Source of the DNA: Actinacidiphila rubida
GTDB taxonomy: Bacteria; Actinomycetota; Actinomycetes; Streptomycetales; Streptomycetaceae
Reading direction: 5' to 3'
Length of the DNA: 64,000 nt
Assembly (NCBI RefSeq): GCF_900110255.1
Contig: NZ_FODD01000032.1
Span: 1 to 64,000 of the forward strand
The notes beneath the pieces are model-generated. The model saw nothing but the letters and a program-made list of their open reading frames with translations, did no database searches and was not told the origin of the DNA. Every line of letters starts with the position of its first letter. Positions within the stretch are counted from its first letter, which is position 1. The translations under genes and the position numbers were made by a program. Below are positions 25,511 to 34,056 of the stretch, piece after piece.

Positions 25511-25526
25511 TCGAACGCGTGTTCGT
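25511..25526. promoter_or_regulatory. LexA (SOS) box upstream of the primase-polymerase gene
   Basis: TCGAACGCGTGTTCGT matches the actinobacterial SOS box TCGAAC-N4-GTTCGA at 11 of 12 defined positions. It ends 17 bases before the ATG at 25493, where bound LexA would block transcription. DNA damage should therefore induce the gene. Confidence 0.7.
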
Positions 25527-25706
25527 CTCCACTCCTCAGTGATACCCCGCCCGGCGGCAGGAGTCCACCGGATAGCCCGCGAACCGCTGAAAGGGGTGAC
25601 TGCGGGTCGGGTCAGGGGGAAGATCCTCCTCCAGGCGTACGCATGACTTTTTGCCAAGCCATTACTCTTGAGGAACTGTCGCATCACGCGGCCATGGAGG
25701 AGTGAG

Positions 25707-26612
25707 ATGAGGAGCAGCAACCCGGTCTTCTCCCGGCGGGGCTTCACCCGCGGGAACGAGTACGCCGGATTCGGCACGGGTGCCCAGCAGGGCGGCGACC
25801 CTTACGCGCAGTACAGCGGTGGCAACCCGTACGCCCAGCAAGGCGCCGGCGCCCCCTACCAGCAGGCCGGGCGCAACCCGTACGACCAGCAGCAGCCCAT
25901 GACTCCCCAGCAGATGGAGGAGGCGTACGCGGGCCCGTCCGCGGGACCCGCCGAGACGGGCCGGATGACGATCGACGACGTCGTCATGCGGACCGGGATC
26001 ACCCTGGGCACGGTCGTGGTGGGTGTCGTCCTCGGCTGGTTCGCCCTCGGCGACCACGTCGGCATCGCGTACGGCGCCGCCCTCGTGGCGTTCGTGCTGG
26101 CCATCATCCAGTCCTTCAAGCGCACCCCGTCACCCGCGCTGATCGTGGGGTACGCCATCTTCGAGGGCGTGTTCCTCGGCGTCCTCAGCCGTGCCTACAA
26201 CGAGGCGTGGCAGGGCGCGCCGGTGCAGGCGGTGCTCGGCACCATGGCGGTGTTCGCCGGCATGCTCATCGCCTACCGGGCCAGGATCATCCGCGTCACC
26301 GCCCGCTACCAGCGGATCGGCATGGCGATCGCCATCGGCTTCATGTTCGCCCTGGTGGTCAACCTGCTGTTCGCGGCGTTCGGCGCCGGCAACGGACTGG
26401 GTCTGGCGACCGGTGGTCTCGGCATCGTCTTCTGCCTGCTCGGCATCGGGCTCGGCGCGTTCTTCCTGTCGCTGGACTTCAAGCAGATCGAGGACGGCAT
26501 CCGCTACGGCGCCCCGCGCAACGAGTCGTGGCTGGCCGCGTTCGGCCTGACGCTGTCGCTGGTGTGGATCTACCTCGAACTGCTGCGCCTGATCGCGATC
26601 CTGCGCGACTGA
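25707..26612 (+). CDS. Bax inhibitor-1 (BI-1/YccA-type) membrane protein
   Basis: ATG at 25707 has GGAGG at 25696-25700. The first 90 residues are cytosolic and rich in Gly/Gln/Pro/Tyr (repeated NPYAQQ/NPYDQQ). Seven hydrophobic segments follow from about residue 98 to the end, with IFEGVFLGVLSRAYNEAW and the closing pattern DFKQIEDGIRYGAP, both BI-1 signatures. The acidic residues near the last helix are the likely proton/calcium-leak site. Bacterial members are Ca2+ leak channels or regulators of membrane proteolysis. A hairpin follows the stop. Confidence 0.88.
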   Translation: MRSSNPVFSRRGFTRGNEYAGFGTGAQQGGDPYAQYSGGNPYAQQGAGAPYQQAGRNPYDQQQPMTPQQMEEAYAGPSAGPAETGRMTIDDVVMRTGITLGTVVVGVVLGWFALGDHVGIAYGAALVAFVLAIIQSFKRTPSPALIVGYAIFEGVFLGVLSRAYNEAWQGAPVQAVLGTMAVFAGMLIAYRARIIRVTARYQRIGMAIAIGFMFALVVNLLFAAFGAGNGLGLATGGLGIVFCLLGIGLGAFFLSLDFKQIEDGIRYGAPRNESWLAAFGLTLSLVWIYLELLRLIAILRD

Positions 26613-26690
26613 CGCGCGTCCGGGCGCGAGCGCCCGCGTCGCACCGGCCCCGGGCACGGACCGCGGGCACGGACCGCAGGGCAGCCGAAC

Positions 26691-26723
26691 GGGCCGCCGG
26701 GAAGCAGGACTTCCCGGCGGCCC
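26691..26723. terminator. Hairpin terminator between BI-1 gene and DUF4287 gene
   Basis: GGGCCGCCGGGAAG, a 5-base loop and its exact complement form a perfect 14-bp stem. It sits between convergent genes and can serve both. Confidence 0.75.
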
Positions 26724-26811
26724 GTCGCTGTCGGCTGCGGGCGGAGGAGAAAGGGGCGGGGCCGAACGGCCCGGCGCTGAAGGAGGGTTGCGGGCGGCCC
26801 GGCGACAGGGC

Positions 26812-27045
26812 CTAGAGGAGGTTGCGCGCGGCCCGGCGCAGGTCGTACTCGTGAACGAGGGCCTTGGCGTGCCCGTACGAGAGGTCGTGCTCGCTGCGCA
26901 GCCAGCTGACCTTGTCGTCGAAGCGGAAGAACGAGGGGCCGTCGGCGAGGGCGCGCAGCCACTCGTTGACGTCGCGGCCCGTGCATTGGGGAATGCGGTC
27001 GAGCAGGTTCCGGTGGGTTTCCTCGGAGAAGTGCGTTTGGGACAT
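26812..27045 (-). CDS. DUF4287 small protein
   Basis: A 77-aa protein with the DUF4287 core: EETHRNLLDRIPQCTGRDVN, then EWLRALADG, FDDKVSWLRSEHDLSYGHA and KALVHEYD. The ATG at 27045 has GGAGG upstream on the minus strand. It is all helical and cytoplasmic, with no known activity; relatives occur alone or fused to DUF5655 domains. It is divergent from the next small gene. Confidence 0.8.
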   Translation of the reverse strand: MSQTHFSEETHRNLLDRIPQCTGRDVNEWLRALADGPSFFRFDDKVSWLRSEHDLSYGHAKALVHEYDLRRAARNLL

Positions 27046-27167
27046 CGGCGCCTCCGGTATGTGGTCCGGTCACCCCACCGTGCCCGAATGGTCGGTTGTT
27101 GGCAACCATCCCGCGCCAGCGGAAAGAGGCGCGGGCCGCCTCCGCGCGCCCCGGTAGGGTCGCGGGT

Positions 27168-27491
27168 ATGCCGGAACGCGCCGCTGTGCACACCGCCGTC
27201 GAACGCCTCGCCGGGCGCCTGCGCTCGCTGCCGCAGCGCCGTCTGCAGGCGGGGGCGGCGGCCGAGGGCCTCGAACTCGCCCGCTGGCTGGCCCGGGAGG
27301 CGCAGCTGCTGGAGTTCCCCGGACGCGAACCGTACGAGATCCCGGACGACGGCCTTTTCGTGGTCGGCGACCAACTGGCGGTCGCGGGCAACGAGTTGCT
27401 CAGGGCCTCGGCGAACGACCCGGCCCGGGCCGAGGCGGTGCTGACCGAGGCGCTGGAGCGGATGGCTCGCACCGCGAAGGCCGTCGGCTGA
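27168..27491 (+). CDS. Small helical protein, 107 aa
   Basis: The ATG at 27168 lies 7 bases after TAGGGT (27155-27160), a good -10 box, and has no Shine-Dalgarno site, so the mRNA is probably leaderless. The protein is Ala/Arg/Glu-rich and helical, with EIPDDGLFVVGDQLAVAGNELL in the middle. I do not recognise a family. It lies divergent to the DUF4287 gene. Confidence 0.65.
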   Translation: MPERAAVHTAVERLAGRLRSLPQRRLQAGAAAEGLELARWLAREAQLLEFPGREPYEIPDDGLFVVGDQLAVAGNELLRASANDPARAEAVLTEALERMARTAKAVG

Positions 27492-27724
27492 CGGACGCGG
27501 CGGCGCCGGACGCGCGCGAAGGGCCCGGAAAGGGCCCGCGCGTGGCGGCAGGCCGGGCGGGGATCGCCCGGGAAGGGCCCAACGGCGGCCGTGTGCCGCC
27601 CGGTACGGCCCTGGCCACCCCGGCCCGGCCCGGATGGGTCAGGACGCGGCCGGCGGGCCCCCGAAGGCCGTCGGAGCGCCGCGGTGCCGGTCGGATCCGG
27701 TACCGACGCGGCCGCGGGCGCGGC

Positions 27725-28585
27725 TCAGAGCGAGGCCACGACCCGGTCGGCGAGGACGTACACGCTCTCCTCGCCGTAGGCGAACGTGAGCGCGTACGCG
27801 CCCGCTATCGCCGAACCGCCGCGCAGCACCGGGACTTCGCCGCGGTTGAGCGCCTGCGACAGCTGCAGCGCGGTCTCGCGGTGGCCCGGGGTCATGCACA
27901 GCGTGGTGCCGTCCGCGAACACGTACACGTCGAGCGTGCCGAGCGGGCCCGGCCGCACGTCGGCGAGCGGGATGCGCGCGTCGGCGAGGTCCGAGAGGCG
28001 CTCCGCGGTCTGGTCGCGCGAGGCGACCACCGGGGACGGCGCGAAGTCGGGACCCGACGGGTGCGGGATCATGCCCGGCACGGGCAGCGTGGCCTCGGAC
28101 GCCTCCGGCTCGAAGACGTCGGGGAGGGGGTCGCCGCCGGGCTCGAACCCGGCGAAGTCCGCCTGCCGCGGCAGGTAGGGGAGGACGGGCGGGACCTCGT
28201 AGTCCGCGGCGTAGTCCGGCACGCCGGACGGGTCCGCGGCGTCCGGGAGGTCCGCGGCCGCCGCGGACGCGCCGGCCCCACCCGGGGCGCCGAAGAGACC
28301 GCCGCGGAAGAGACCGGTGTCGCCGGCCGTCTCGCGGGCCTCCTGCTCGGCCCAGAAGGCCCGGGCCTCGGCGAGCTCGCGCTCGCGCTCGTCGGCGAGG
28401 GCCCCGGCCACGGCGGCCCGGATGTCGACGCCGGCGTCGCGCGGGGCGGGCACCTGGAGGGCGGCGAGATCCCGGCGCAGAGCGGCCAGCTCACGGCGCA
28501 CGGCACGGGTGGAGAGCAGGGCGGCGGAACCCGCGGCCACGGCGAGACCCGCGGCCACCAGCAGGACGGTGAAGTTGGCACTCAC
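27725..28585 (-). CDS. Membrane-anchored protein with coiled coil, 286 aa
   Basis: GTG at 28585 starts VSANFTVLLVAAGLAVAAG, one transmembrane helix, followed by RRELAALRRDLAALQ, a short coiled coil, and an Ala/Glu-rich helix. A Pro/Asp-rich spacer (about 95-180) leads to a compact C-terminal domain with LDVYVFADGTTLCMTPGHRE. I do not recognise the domain. The position between a small unknown gene and the thiolase gives no functional clue. Confidence 0.7.
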   Translation of the reverse strand: MSANFTVLLVAAGLAVAAGSAALLSTRAVRRELAALRRDLAALQVPAPRDAGVDIRAAVAGALADERERELAEARAFWAEQEARETAGDTGLFRGGLFGAPGGAGASAAAADLPDAADPSGVPDYAADYEVPPVLPYLPRQADFAGFEPGGDPLPDVFEPEASEATLPVPGMIPHPSGPDFAPSPVVASRDQTAERLSDLADARIPLADVRPGPLGTLDVYVFADGTTLCMTPGHRETALQLSQALNRGEVPVLRGGSAIAGAYALTFAYGEESVYVLADRVVASL

Positions 28586-28882
28586 TGACGTACTCCCGAC
28601 TGATGCGACCCGAGCAATGCCCACCACAGTGGCGGGCGAAACTTCCCCCACACCTCACTTTGCCGGTAAACCCCTGGCCTTCGCAGTGCGGAACGTCATC
28701 AATTGGACAGGTTTGCGGCCCCGAGTCACCCCGAACTCCGCTGCCTGACCTGCGCAAACGGGACGCCCCCAGGAAAAATCACATCCCGGGGGCGATTTCG
28801 TTGCGACTTATGTCACACCGCGTGCTCCTTGTCATCAGGCAATGACGGTGCGTCGCATCCTGCGCAATTCACGGTCGGCAGG
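28586..28882. other. Intergenic region before the tandem duplication
   Basis: No gene is supported. CGCCCCC (about 28764) and GGGGGCG form a 7-bp stem over a 17-base loop, a weak terminator candidate. The AT content rises around 28780-28830, which may mark a promoter, but no clear -35/-10 pair is visible. Confidence 0.4.
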
Positions 28883-29098
28883 TGCGACTCAGCTCAACCG
28901 CGCTGTTCTTGTGGTCGCGTTTCGCTTCGCCTCCGCGGTCGGCAGGTGCCGTCCTCGTGCCTCGGGCGGCCCCTACCGTCCGCTGCGACTCAGCTCAACC
29001 GCGCTGTTCTTGTGGTCGCGTTTCGCTTCGCCTCCGCGGTCGGCAGGTGCCGTCCTCGTGCCTCGGGCGGCCCCTACCGTCCGCTGCGACTCAGCTCA
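28883..29098. repeat. Perfect 101-bp tandem duplication ending in the thiolase 3' end
   Basis: Two identical 101-bp units occupy 28883-28983 and 28984-29084. A third partial copy of 14 bases (TGCGACTCAGCTCA, 29085-29098) continues into the last codons and stop of the thiolase gene. The unit contains GCGTTTCGCTTCGCC. I see no base differences between copies, so the duplication is recent or is maintained by gene conversion. Confidence 0.9.
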
Positions 29099-30311
29099 GC
29101 CGCTCCAGCACCATCGCCATGCCCTGGCCGCCGCCCACGCACATCGTCTCCAGGCCGAACTGCTTGTCGTGGAACTGGAGGCTGTTGATGAGGGTGCCGG
29201 TGATGCGCGCGCCGGTCATGCCGAAGGGGTGGCCGACGGCGATCGCGCCGCCGTTGACGTTGAGGCGGTCCAGGTCGATGCCGAGGTCGCGGTAGGAGGG
29301 GATGACCTGGGCGGCGAACGCCTCGTTGACCTCGACGAGGTCGATGTCGCCGATGGACATGCCGGCCCGCCGCAGCGCCTGGTGGGACGCCTCGACCGGG
29401 CCGTAGCCCATGATCTCGGGCGACAGCCCGGAGACGCCGGTGGAGACGACCCGCGCCAGCGGCGTGACGCCCAGCTCGCGCGCCTTGGTGTCGGACATGA
29501 TCACGAGTGCGGCCGCGCCGTCGTTGAGAGGACAGCAGTTGCCCGCCGTGACGGTGCCGTCGGGGCGGAACACCGGCTTCAGGCCGGCCACGCCCTCCAG
29601 GGTGACGCCCGCGCGCGGCCCGTCGTCCTTCGAGACGACCGTGCCGTCCGGCAGCGTCACCGGGGTGATCTCGCGCTCCCAGAAGCCGTTGGCCAGCGCG
29701 GCCTCGGCCAGGTTCTGCGAGCGGACGCCGAACGCGTCCTGGTCCTCGCGCGTGATGCTCTTGAGCGCCGCCAGGTTCTCCGCGGTCTGGCCCATCGCGA
29801 TGTACGCGTCGGGCACCAGGCCGTCCTCGCGCGGGTCGTGCCACTCCCCGCCGCCCTCCTCGGCGCGCTTGAGGGTGCGCGCCCGGGCGTCGTCGAACAC
29901 CGGGTTCATCGTGTCCGGGAGGCTGTCGGAGTTGCCCTTGGTGAAGCGGGACACCATCTCGACACCGGCCGAGACGAAGACGTCGCCCTCGCCGGCCTTG
30001 ATCGCGTGCAGCGCCATCCGCGTGGTCTGCAGCGACGAGGAGCAGTAGCGGGTGACCGTGCAGCCGGGCAGGTGGTCCATGCCCATCTGCACGGCCACGA
30101 TGCGGCCCAGGTTGAAGCCCTGCTCGCCGCCGGGCAGGCCGCAGCCGAGCATCAGGTCGTCGATGTCCCGCGGGTCCAGCTGCGGCACCTTGGCGAGTGC
30201 GGTCTGGATGATCGTGGCGGCCAGGTCGTCCGGGCGCAGCTCCTTGAGCGAGCCCTTGAAGGCCCGTCCGATGGGTGAACGGGCGGCTGAGACGATGACG
30301 GCTTCGGGCAT
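29091..30311 (-). CDS. Acetyl-CoA C-acetyltransferase (thiolase)
   Basis: A 406-aa thiolase with the acyl-accepting Cys90 in RYCSSSLQT, the catalytic His361 in AIAVGHPFGMTGAR and Cys391 in CVGGGQG. The enzyme condenses or cleaves acyl-CoAs in fatty-acid or branched-chain catabolism. ATG at 30311 has GAGGAG upstream. A TGAGCGCTTGCTTA motif upstream (30461-30474) is a candidate TetR-family operator half. The stop codon lies within the repeat boundary at 29091. Confidence 0.93.
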   Translation of the reverse strand: MPEAVIVSAARSPIGRAFKGSLKELRPDDLAATIIQTALAKVPQLDPRDIDDLMLGCGLPGGEQGFNLGRIVAVQMGMDHLPGCTVTRYCSSSLQTTRMALHAIKAGEGDVFVSAGVEMVSRFTKGNSDSLPDTMNPVFDDARARTLKRAEEGGGEWHDPREDGLVPDAYIAMGQTAENLAALKSITREDQDAFGVRSQNLAEAALANGFWEREITPVTLPDGTVVSKDDGPRAGVTLEGVAGLKPVFRPDGTVTAGNCCPLNDGAAALVIMSDTKARELGVTPLARVVSTGVSGLSPEIMGYGPVEASHQALRRAGMSIGDIDLVEVNEAFAAQVIPSYRDLGIDLDRLNVNGGAIAVGHPFGMTGARITGTLINSLQFHDKQFGLETMCVGGGQGMAMVLERLS

Positions 30312-30460
30312 CGCGGCACTCCTCGGCGGCTGCGGGGCGGACGGCTCGGGGCGTCCGTGGACGGAAGGTGACGGAAGGTCGGTCGGGCAGACCCCCAGGG
30401 AAGTTACCCGCAGGTATCGCAGCGAGTCATCAGACCGCCGCTGTGATGCGGACTACTTTC

Positions 30461-30474
30461 TGAGCGCTTGCTTA
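30461..30474. promoter_or_regulatory. Candidate TetR-type operator before the thiolase gene
   Basis: TGAGCGCTTGCTTA contains the 6-bp palindrome AGCGCT with an AAGCAAGCGCT arm on the other strand. This resembles half of operators seen before actinobacterial fatty-acid degradation genes. It lies 150 bp upstream of the thiolase start. The right arm is degraded, so this is tentative. Confidence 0.3.
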
Positions 30475-30482
30475 CCGCGATG

Positions 30483-31577
30483 CTACGCCGACCGGTGGGC
30501 GGCGTCCCCGGTGGTGCCCCCGGCGCCCCCGGCGTCCGCCCCCGACGGGCCGCCGGCCGCGTCCTCCCCGGCCCGCTCCTCGGTCGCCGCGTCGTCCAGC
30601 GGCCGCCGGCGGCGCCGCTTGAGCAGCGCCCAGCGCCCGCGCGGGCCGGTGCCGGCGGCGGCCGGCGTGACCTCCGTACCGCCTTCGGACGCGGCCGCCA
30701 CGGCCGCCTTGGCGACCGGCAGGAAGCCCTCGCCGCGCCGGGCGTCGGGCTGCTCGTCGGCTTCCGGCCACAGGCCCAGGCTGGCGCACAGCGTCGGCAG
30801 CACCGCCATCGCGGCGGTGGCGTACCCCTCGGCGGAGGGGTGGAAGTTGTCCGGGCCGAACAGTTCCCGGGGCCGCGCCTCGAACTCCGGGCCCAGCAGG
30901 TCGCCCAGCGAGACCGTCCGGCCGCCGAGCCCGACCACCGCGATGGTCTGCGCGGCCGCCAGCTGCCGGCTCGCCCGCCGGGCCAGCCAGCGCAGCGGCT
31001 GGTAGACCGGCTCGACGGACCCCAGATCAGGGCACGTGCCGACCACCACCTGGGCGCCGGCGTCCCGGAGCCTGCGCACCGCGTCCGACAGCAGCCGCAC
31101 CGAGGCGGCCAGTGGGACGCGGCGCGTCACGTCGTTGGCGCCGATCATGATGACCACCACGTCGGGCGGGGGGATCGAGGAGTCCAGCAGCAGGGACACC
31201 TGGCGCTGCAGGTCGTCGGACTTCGCGCCGGGCAGGGCCACGTTCACCAGCCGCACCGGCCGCTCGGCGACCGCGGCGAGCCCCGAGGCGAGCAGCGCCC
31301 CCGGCGTCTCCCGGGCGCGCCGCACCCCCTGCCCCGCGGCCGTGGAGTCGCCCAGGAAACCGAGCCGCAGCGGCGGCTCGTCGGTGCGGTGCGCGAACGC
31401 CGAACCGTACCTGCCGTCCGCCCGCGGCGGGACGTCGCCCGAGCCGCCGACCAGCCGCTTGGCCAGCCGGACCTCGGTCAGCAGCAGCCCCGCGGCCGCG
31501 CCGCCGATCAGGCCGATGCTGCCGCCGCCGTACGCGGCGGCGGTCGCGATCCGCCGTGCCACCCTCGCCCTCGACAT
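30483..31577 (-). CDS. SGNH/GDSL-family hydrolase
   Basis: The SGNH blocks are all present: LGFLGDSTAAGQG (nucleophile Ser), the conserved Gly in ALPGAKSDDL, MIGANDVT (Asn), and PDNFHPSAEGY (Asp-x-x-His). An N-terminal hydrophobic segment (residues about 14-34) anchors or exports it. The C-terminal 80 residues are Arg/Ala/Gly-rich and low complexity. It is likely a cell-surface esterase or lipase; substrate unknown. ATG at 31577 has GGAAGG upstream, divergent from the cystathionine beta-synthase gene. Confidence 0.85.
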   Translation of the reverse strand: MSRARVARRIATAAAYGGGSIGLIGGAAAGLLLTEVRLAKRLVGGSGDVPPRADGRYGSAFAHRTDEPPLRLGFLGDSTAAGQGVRRARETPGALLASGLAAVAERPVRLVNVALPGAKSDDLQRQVSLLLDSSIPPPDVVVIMIGANDVTRRVPLAASVRLLSDAVRRLRDAGAQVVVGTCPDLGSVEPVYQPLRWLARRASRQLAAAQTIAVVGLGGRTVSLGDLLGPEFEARPRELFGPDNFHPSAEGYATAAMAVLPTLCASLGLWPEADEQPDARRGEGFLPVAKAAVAAASEGGTEVTPAAAGTGPRGRWALLKRRRRRPLDDAATEERAGEDAAGGPSGADAGGAGGTTGDAAHRSA

Positions 31578-31736
31578 CGACCAGCCGCCTTCCCTGTGCT
31601 CGGGCCGTCACACCAAGTGGTGCCCCGCGGAGCCCCGTCCCCAACGTCAACGCGCACCGGGCCGCCGACGTTTCGTGCGGGGGGCCGACCGCACCAATAG
31701 GCTGGCCGCACCATCACGGAGAACCCGGAGACAACG

Positions 31737-33125
31737 GTGCAGTTTCACGACTCGATGATCAGCCTCGTCGGCAACACCCCGCTGGTGAGGCTCCACAGCG
31801 TGACCGAGGGCATCCAGGCGACCGTCCTGGCCAAGGTCGAGTACTTCAACCCCGGCGGTTCGGTGAAGGACCGCATCGCGCTGCGCATGATCGAGGCCGC
31901 GGAACGCAGCGGCGAGCTCAAGCCGGGCGGCACCATCGTGGAGCCGACCTCGGGCAACACGGGCGTGGGCCTGGCCATGGTCGCCCAGACCAAGGGCTAC
32001 CACTGCATCTTCGTCTGCCCGGACAAGGTGTCCATGGACAAGATCAACGTCCTGCGCGCGTACGGCGCCGAGGTCGTGGTCTGCCCGACGGCCGTCGACC
32101 CCGAGCACCCGGACTCGTACTACAACGTCTCGGACCGCCTGGTGCGGGAGACGCCCAACGCCTGGAAGCCCGACCAGTACAGCAACCCGAACAACCCGCT
32201 GTCGCACTACCACTCCACCGGTCCCGAGCTGTGGGAGCAGACGGACGGGAGGATCACCCACTTCGTGGCGGGCGTCGGCACCGGCGGCACCATCTCCGGC
32301 ACCGGCCGCTACCTCAAGGAGGCCAGCGGCGGCCGGGTGCAGGTGGTCGGCGCGGACCCCGAGGGCTCCGTGTACAGCGGCGGCTCCGGGCGCCCCTACC
32401 TGGTCGAGGGCGTCGGCGAGGACTTCTGGCCGACCGCCTACGACCGTGACGTGGCCGACGAGATCGTGGCGGTCTCCGACAAGGACTCGTTCCAGATGAC
32501 CCGCCGCCTGGCCCGGGAGGAGGGACTGCTCGTCGGCGGCTCGTGCGGCATGGCCGTGGTGGCCGCGCTGAAGGTCGCCGAGCGGCTCGGCCCCGACGAC
32601 GTGGTGGTCGTGCTGCTGCCCGACAGCGGCCGCGGCTACCTGTCGAAGATCTTCAGCGACGAGTGGATGAGCTCGCACGGCTTCCTCGACGAGGGCGAGG
32701 GCGAGGCCCGCGTCGCCGACGTGCTCGCCAACAAGCAGGGCGCCATCCCCAACCTGGTGCACATGCACCCGGACGAGACGGTCGGCCAGGCCATCGAGGT
32801 GCTGCGCGAGTACGGCGTGTCGCAGATGCCGGTGGTCAAGCCGGGCGCCGGGCACCCGGACGTGATGGCCGCCGAGGTCGTCGGCTCGGTCGTCGAGCGC
32901 GACCTGCTGCACGCGCTGTTCACCAAGAGCGCCACCCTCGAGGACGCGCTGGACAAGCACATGTGCAAGCCGCTGCCGCAGGTCGGCTCGGGCGAGCGGG
33001 TGGGCGACCTGATGGGCGTGCTGGAGAACGCGGACGCCGCGGTCGTGCTGGTCGAGGGCAAGCCGACCGGGGTGGTCAGCCGCCAGGACCTGCTGGCCTT
33101 CCTGGCCGGTCACGGCGCCGCATGA
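31737..33125 (+). CDS. cbs: Cystathionine beta-synthase (PLP + CBS pair)
   Basis: The fold-type II PLP domain has Lys44 in NPGGSVKDR, the phosphate loop GVGTGGTISGTGRYL, and SGNTGVGLA. The C-terminal part (about 340-455) carries two CBS domains that may sense adenosyl ligands. The enzyme condenses serine and homocysteine to cystathionine in transsulfuration. It is 462 aa, as expected. TAGGCT at 31698-31703 is a possible -10 box. Confidence 0.92.
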   Translation: MQFHDSMISLVGNTPLVRLHSVTEGIQATVLAKVEYFNPGGSVKDRIALRMIEAAERSGELKPGGTIVEPTSGNTGVGLAMVAQTKGYHCIFVCPDKVSMDKINVLRAYGAEVVVCPTAVDPEHPDSYYNVSDRLVRETPNAWKPDQYSNPNNPLSHYHSTGPELWEQTDGRITHFVAGVGTGGTISGTGRYLKEASGGRVQVVGADPEGSVYSGGSGRPYLVEGVGEDFWPTAYDRDVADEIVAVSDKDSFQMTRRLAREEGLLVGGSCGMAVVAALKVAERLGPDDVVVVLLPDSGRGYLSKIFSDEWMSSHGFLDEGEGEARVADVLANKQGAIPNLVHMHPDETVGQAIEVLREYGVSQMPVVKPGAGHPDVMAAEVVGSVVERDLLHALFTKSATLEDALDKHMCKPLPQVGSGERVGDLMGVLENADAAVVLVEGKPTGVVSRQDLLAFLAGHGAA

Positions 33126-33396
33126 ACCGGACGTCCGAGCCCGGCGCCCAGCCGGTCGTCGCGGCCGGACGAGGGTTCGTGGAAGTGGTACACCCACGAC
33201 ACGTCCGCGCAGCACGCGCTTAACACGCGTCCGGCACATTAGGTGATGTCGCACCGGGCGGCCGCGGGGAACGGAACGAGACCCCCGCGGGGCACCCGGC
33301 CGGGGCGGCACACCGACGGCACCAGGGTTTCCGGAGCGGCTCCCGGATCCATGGTGCGGACGCGCACGGCCTGTCCCTGACTGGGCCCGCGTCCCC
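33126..33396. other. Non-coding gap after cystathionine beta-synthase
   Basis: No gene is supported between the CBS-protein stop and the hairpin at 33397. GC-rich with short low-complexity stretches; I see no promoter elements. Confidence 0.4.
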
Positions 33397-33454
33397 GCGG
33401 GAACCGCCGTCGTCCCGCCCTCCGAGCTCGTCTCGGGGGTGCGGCGGTTCCCGC
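33397..33454. terminator. Extended hairpin between convergent genes
   Basis: GCGGGAACCGCCG (33397-33409) pairs perfectly with CGGCGGTTCCCGC (33442-33454). The 32-base intervening sequence holds an inner CCGAG/CTCGG stem. It lies between the cystathionine beta-synthase gene and the convergent membrane-protein gene at 33546. Confidence 0.6.
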
Positions 33455-33545
33455 CATAACTCTTTCCCGGGTGTCACTTCTCCTCGCGGGCGTCCGGCCA
33501 CCCCGGTGACGGCTGAACCCGGCGGCGCACGACGCCGTACGGCGG

Positions 33546-33965
33546 CTACGACCAGTCGTCCTTGTCCTGTTTGGCCTGCGGGCCGAAGATCGAGCCCAGG
33601 CTCTGGGCGACGTTGACCCCGACGATGCCCGCCCAGGTGATGAACAGGCCGCCCGGGCCCGCCTGGGTGGCGCCGATCGCCGACAGCGGGATCGCCAGGA
33701 CCAGCGTGATGCCCGCGAAGCCGTACCGGGCGAACCGGGGCCCGGGCCGCGGCGGCCCGATCGGCCGGCGGTCCGCGCGGGCGAACGAGGTCTGCTGCTG
33801 GGCGAGTTCACGGCGTACGCGCTGTTCGACGTGGCTGTCGACGCGCTTGGCCATCTTCTCCATGAACGAGTCGACCAGCTCCGACTCGTACTCCGCCCCG
33901 AGGTCCTTGCGTGCCTGCAAGGTGGCGGAGAGTTCCTTGTTCAGTTCCGGGTCGCGGGCGTCCAT
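33546..33965 (-). CDS. Small two-TM membrane protein, 139 aa
   Basis: An N-terminal helical region (LNKELSATLQARKDLGAEYE) and a basic linker (about 65-78, RRPIGPPRPGPR) precede two hydrophobic segments (FAGITLVLAIPLSAIGA and GLFITWAGIVGVNVAQSL). The N-terminal pattern ESELVDSFMEKMAKRVDSHV recurs in Streptomyces membrane proteins. Function unknown. It is convergent with the cystathionine beta-synthase gene and divergent from the acyl-CoA synthetase gene. Confidence 0.8.
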   Translation of the reverse strand: MDARDPELNKELSATLQARKDLGAEYESELVDSFMEKMAKRVDSHVEQRVRRELAQQQTSFARADRRPIGPPRPGPRFARYGFAGITLVLAIPLSAIGATQAGPGGLFITWAGIVGVNVAQSLGSIFGPQAKQDKDDWS

Positions 33966-34056
33966 GGACCCACCGTAGGGAGTGGGGGGTGTGGGCCACA
34001 CTGGGGTTAGCCCCCGATTTCCCTCGGGGGTCCGCCGTTCTTGAGGAGGATTCGCG

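Noticed and set aside
25494..25532. Longer primase-polymerase protein from GTG 25532
   Set aside because: It would place the LexA box inside coding sequence and the ribosome site would be too close to the start.
28842..30278. Plus-strand open frame running through the 101-bp repeats and opposite the thiolase
   Set aside because: Its repeated peptide simply mirrors the DNA repeat, and the rest is antisense to the thiolase. No ribosome site or motif supports it.
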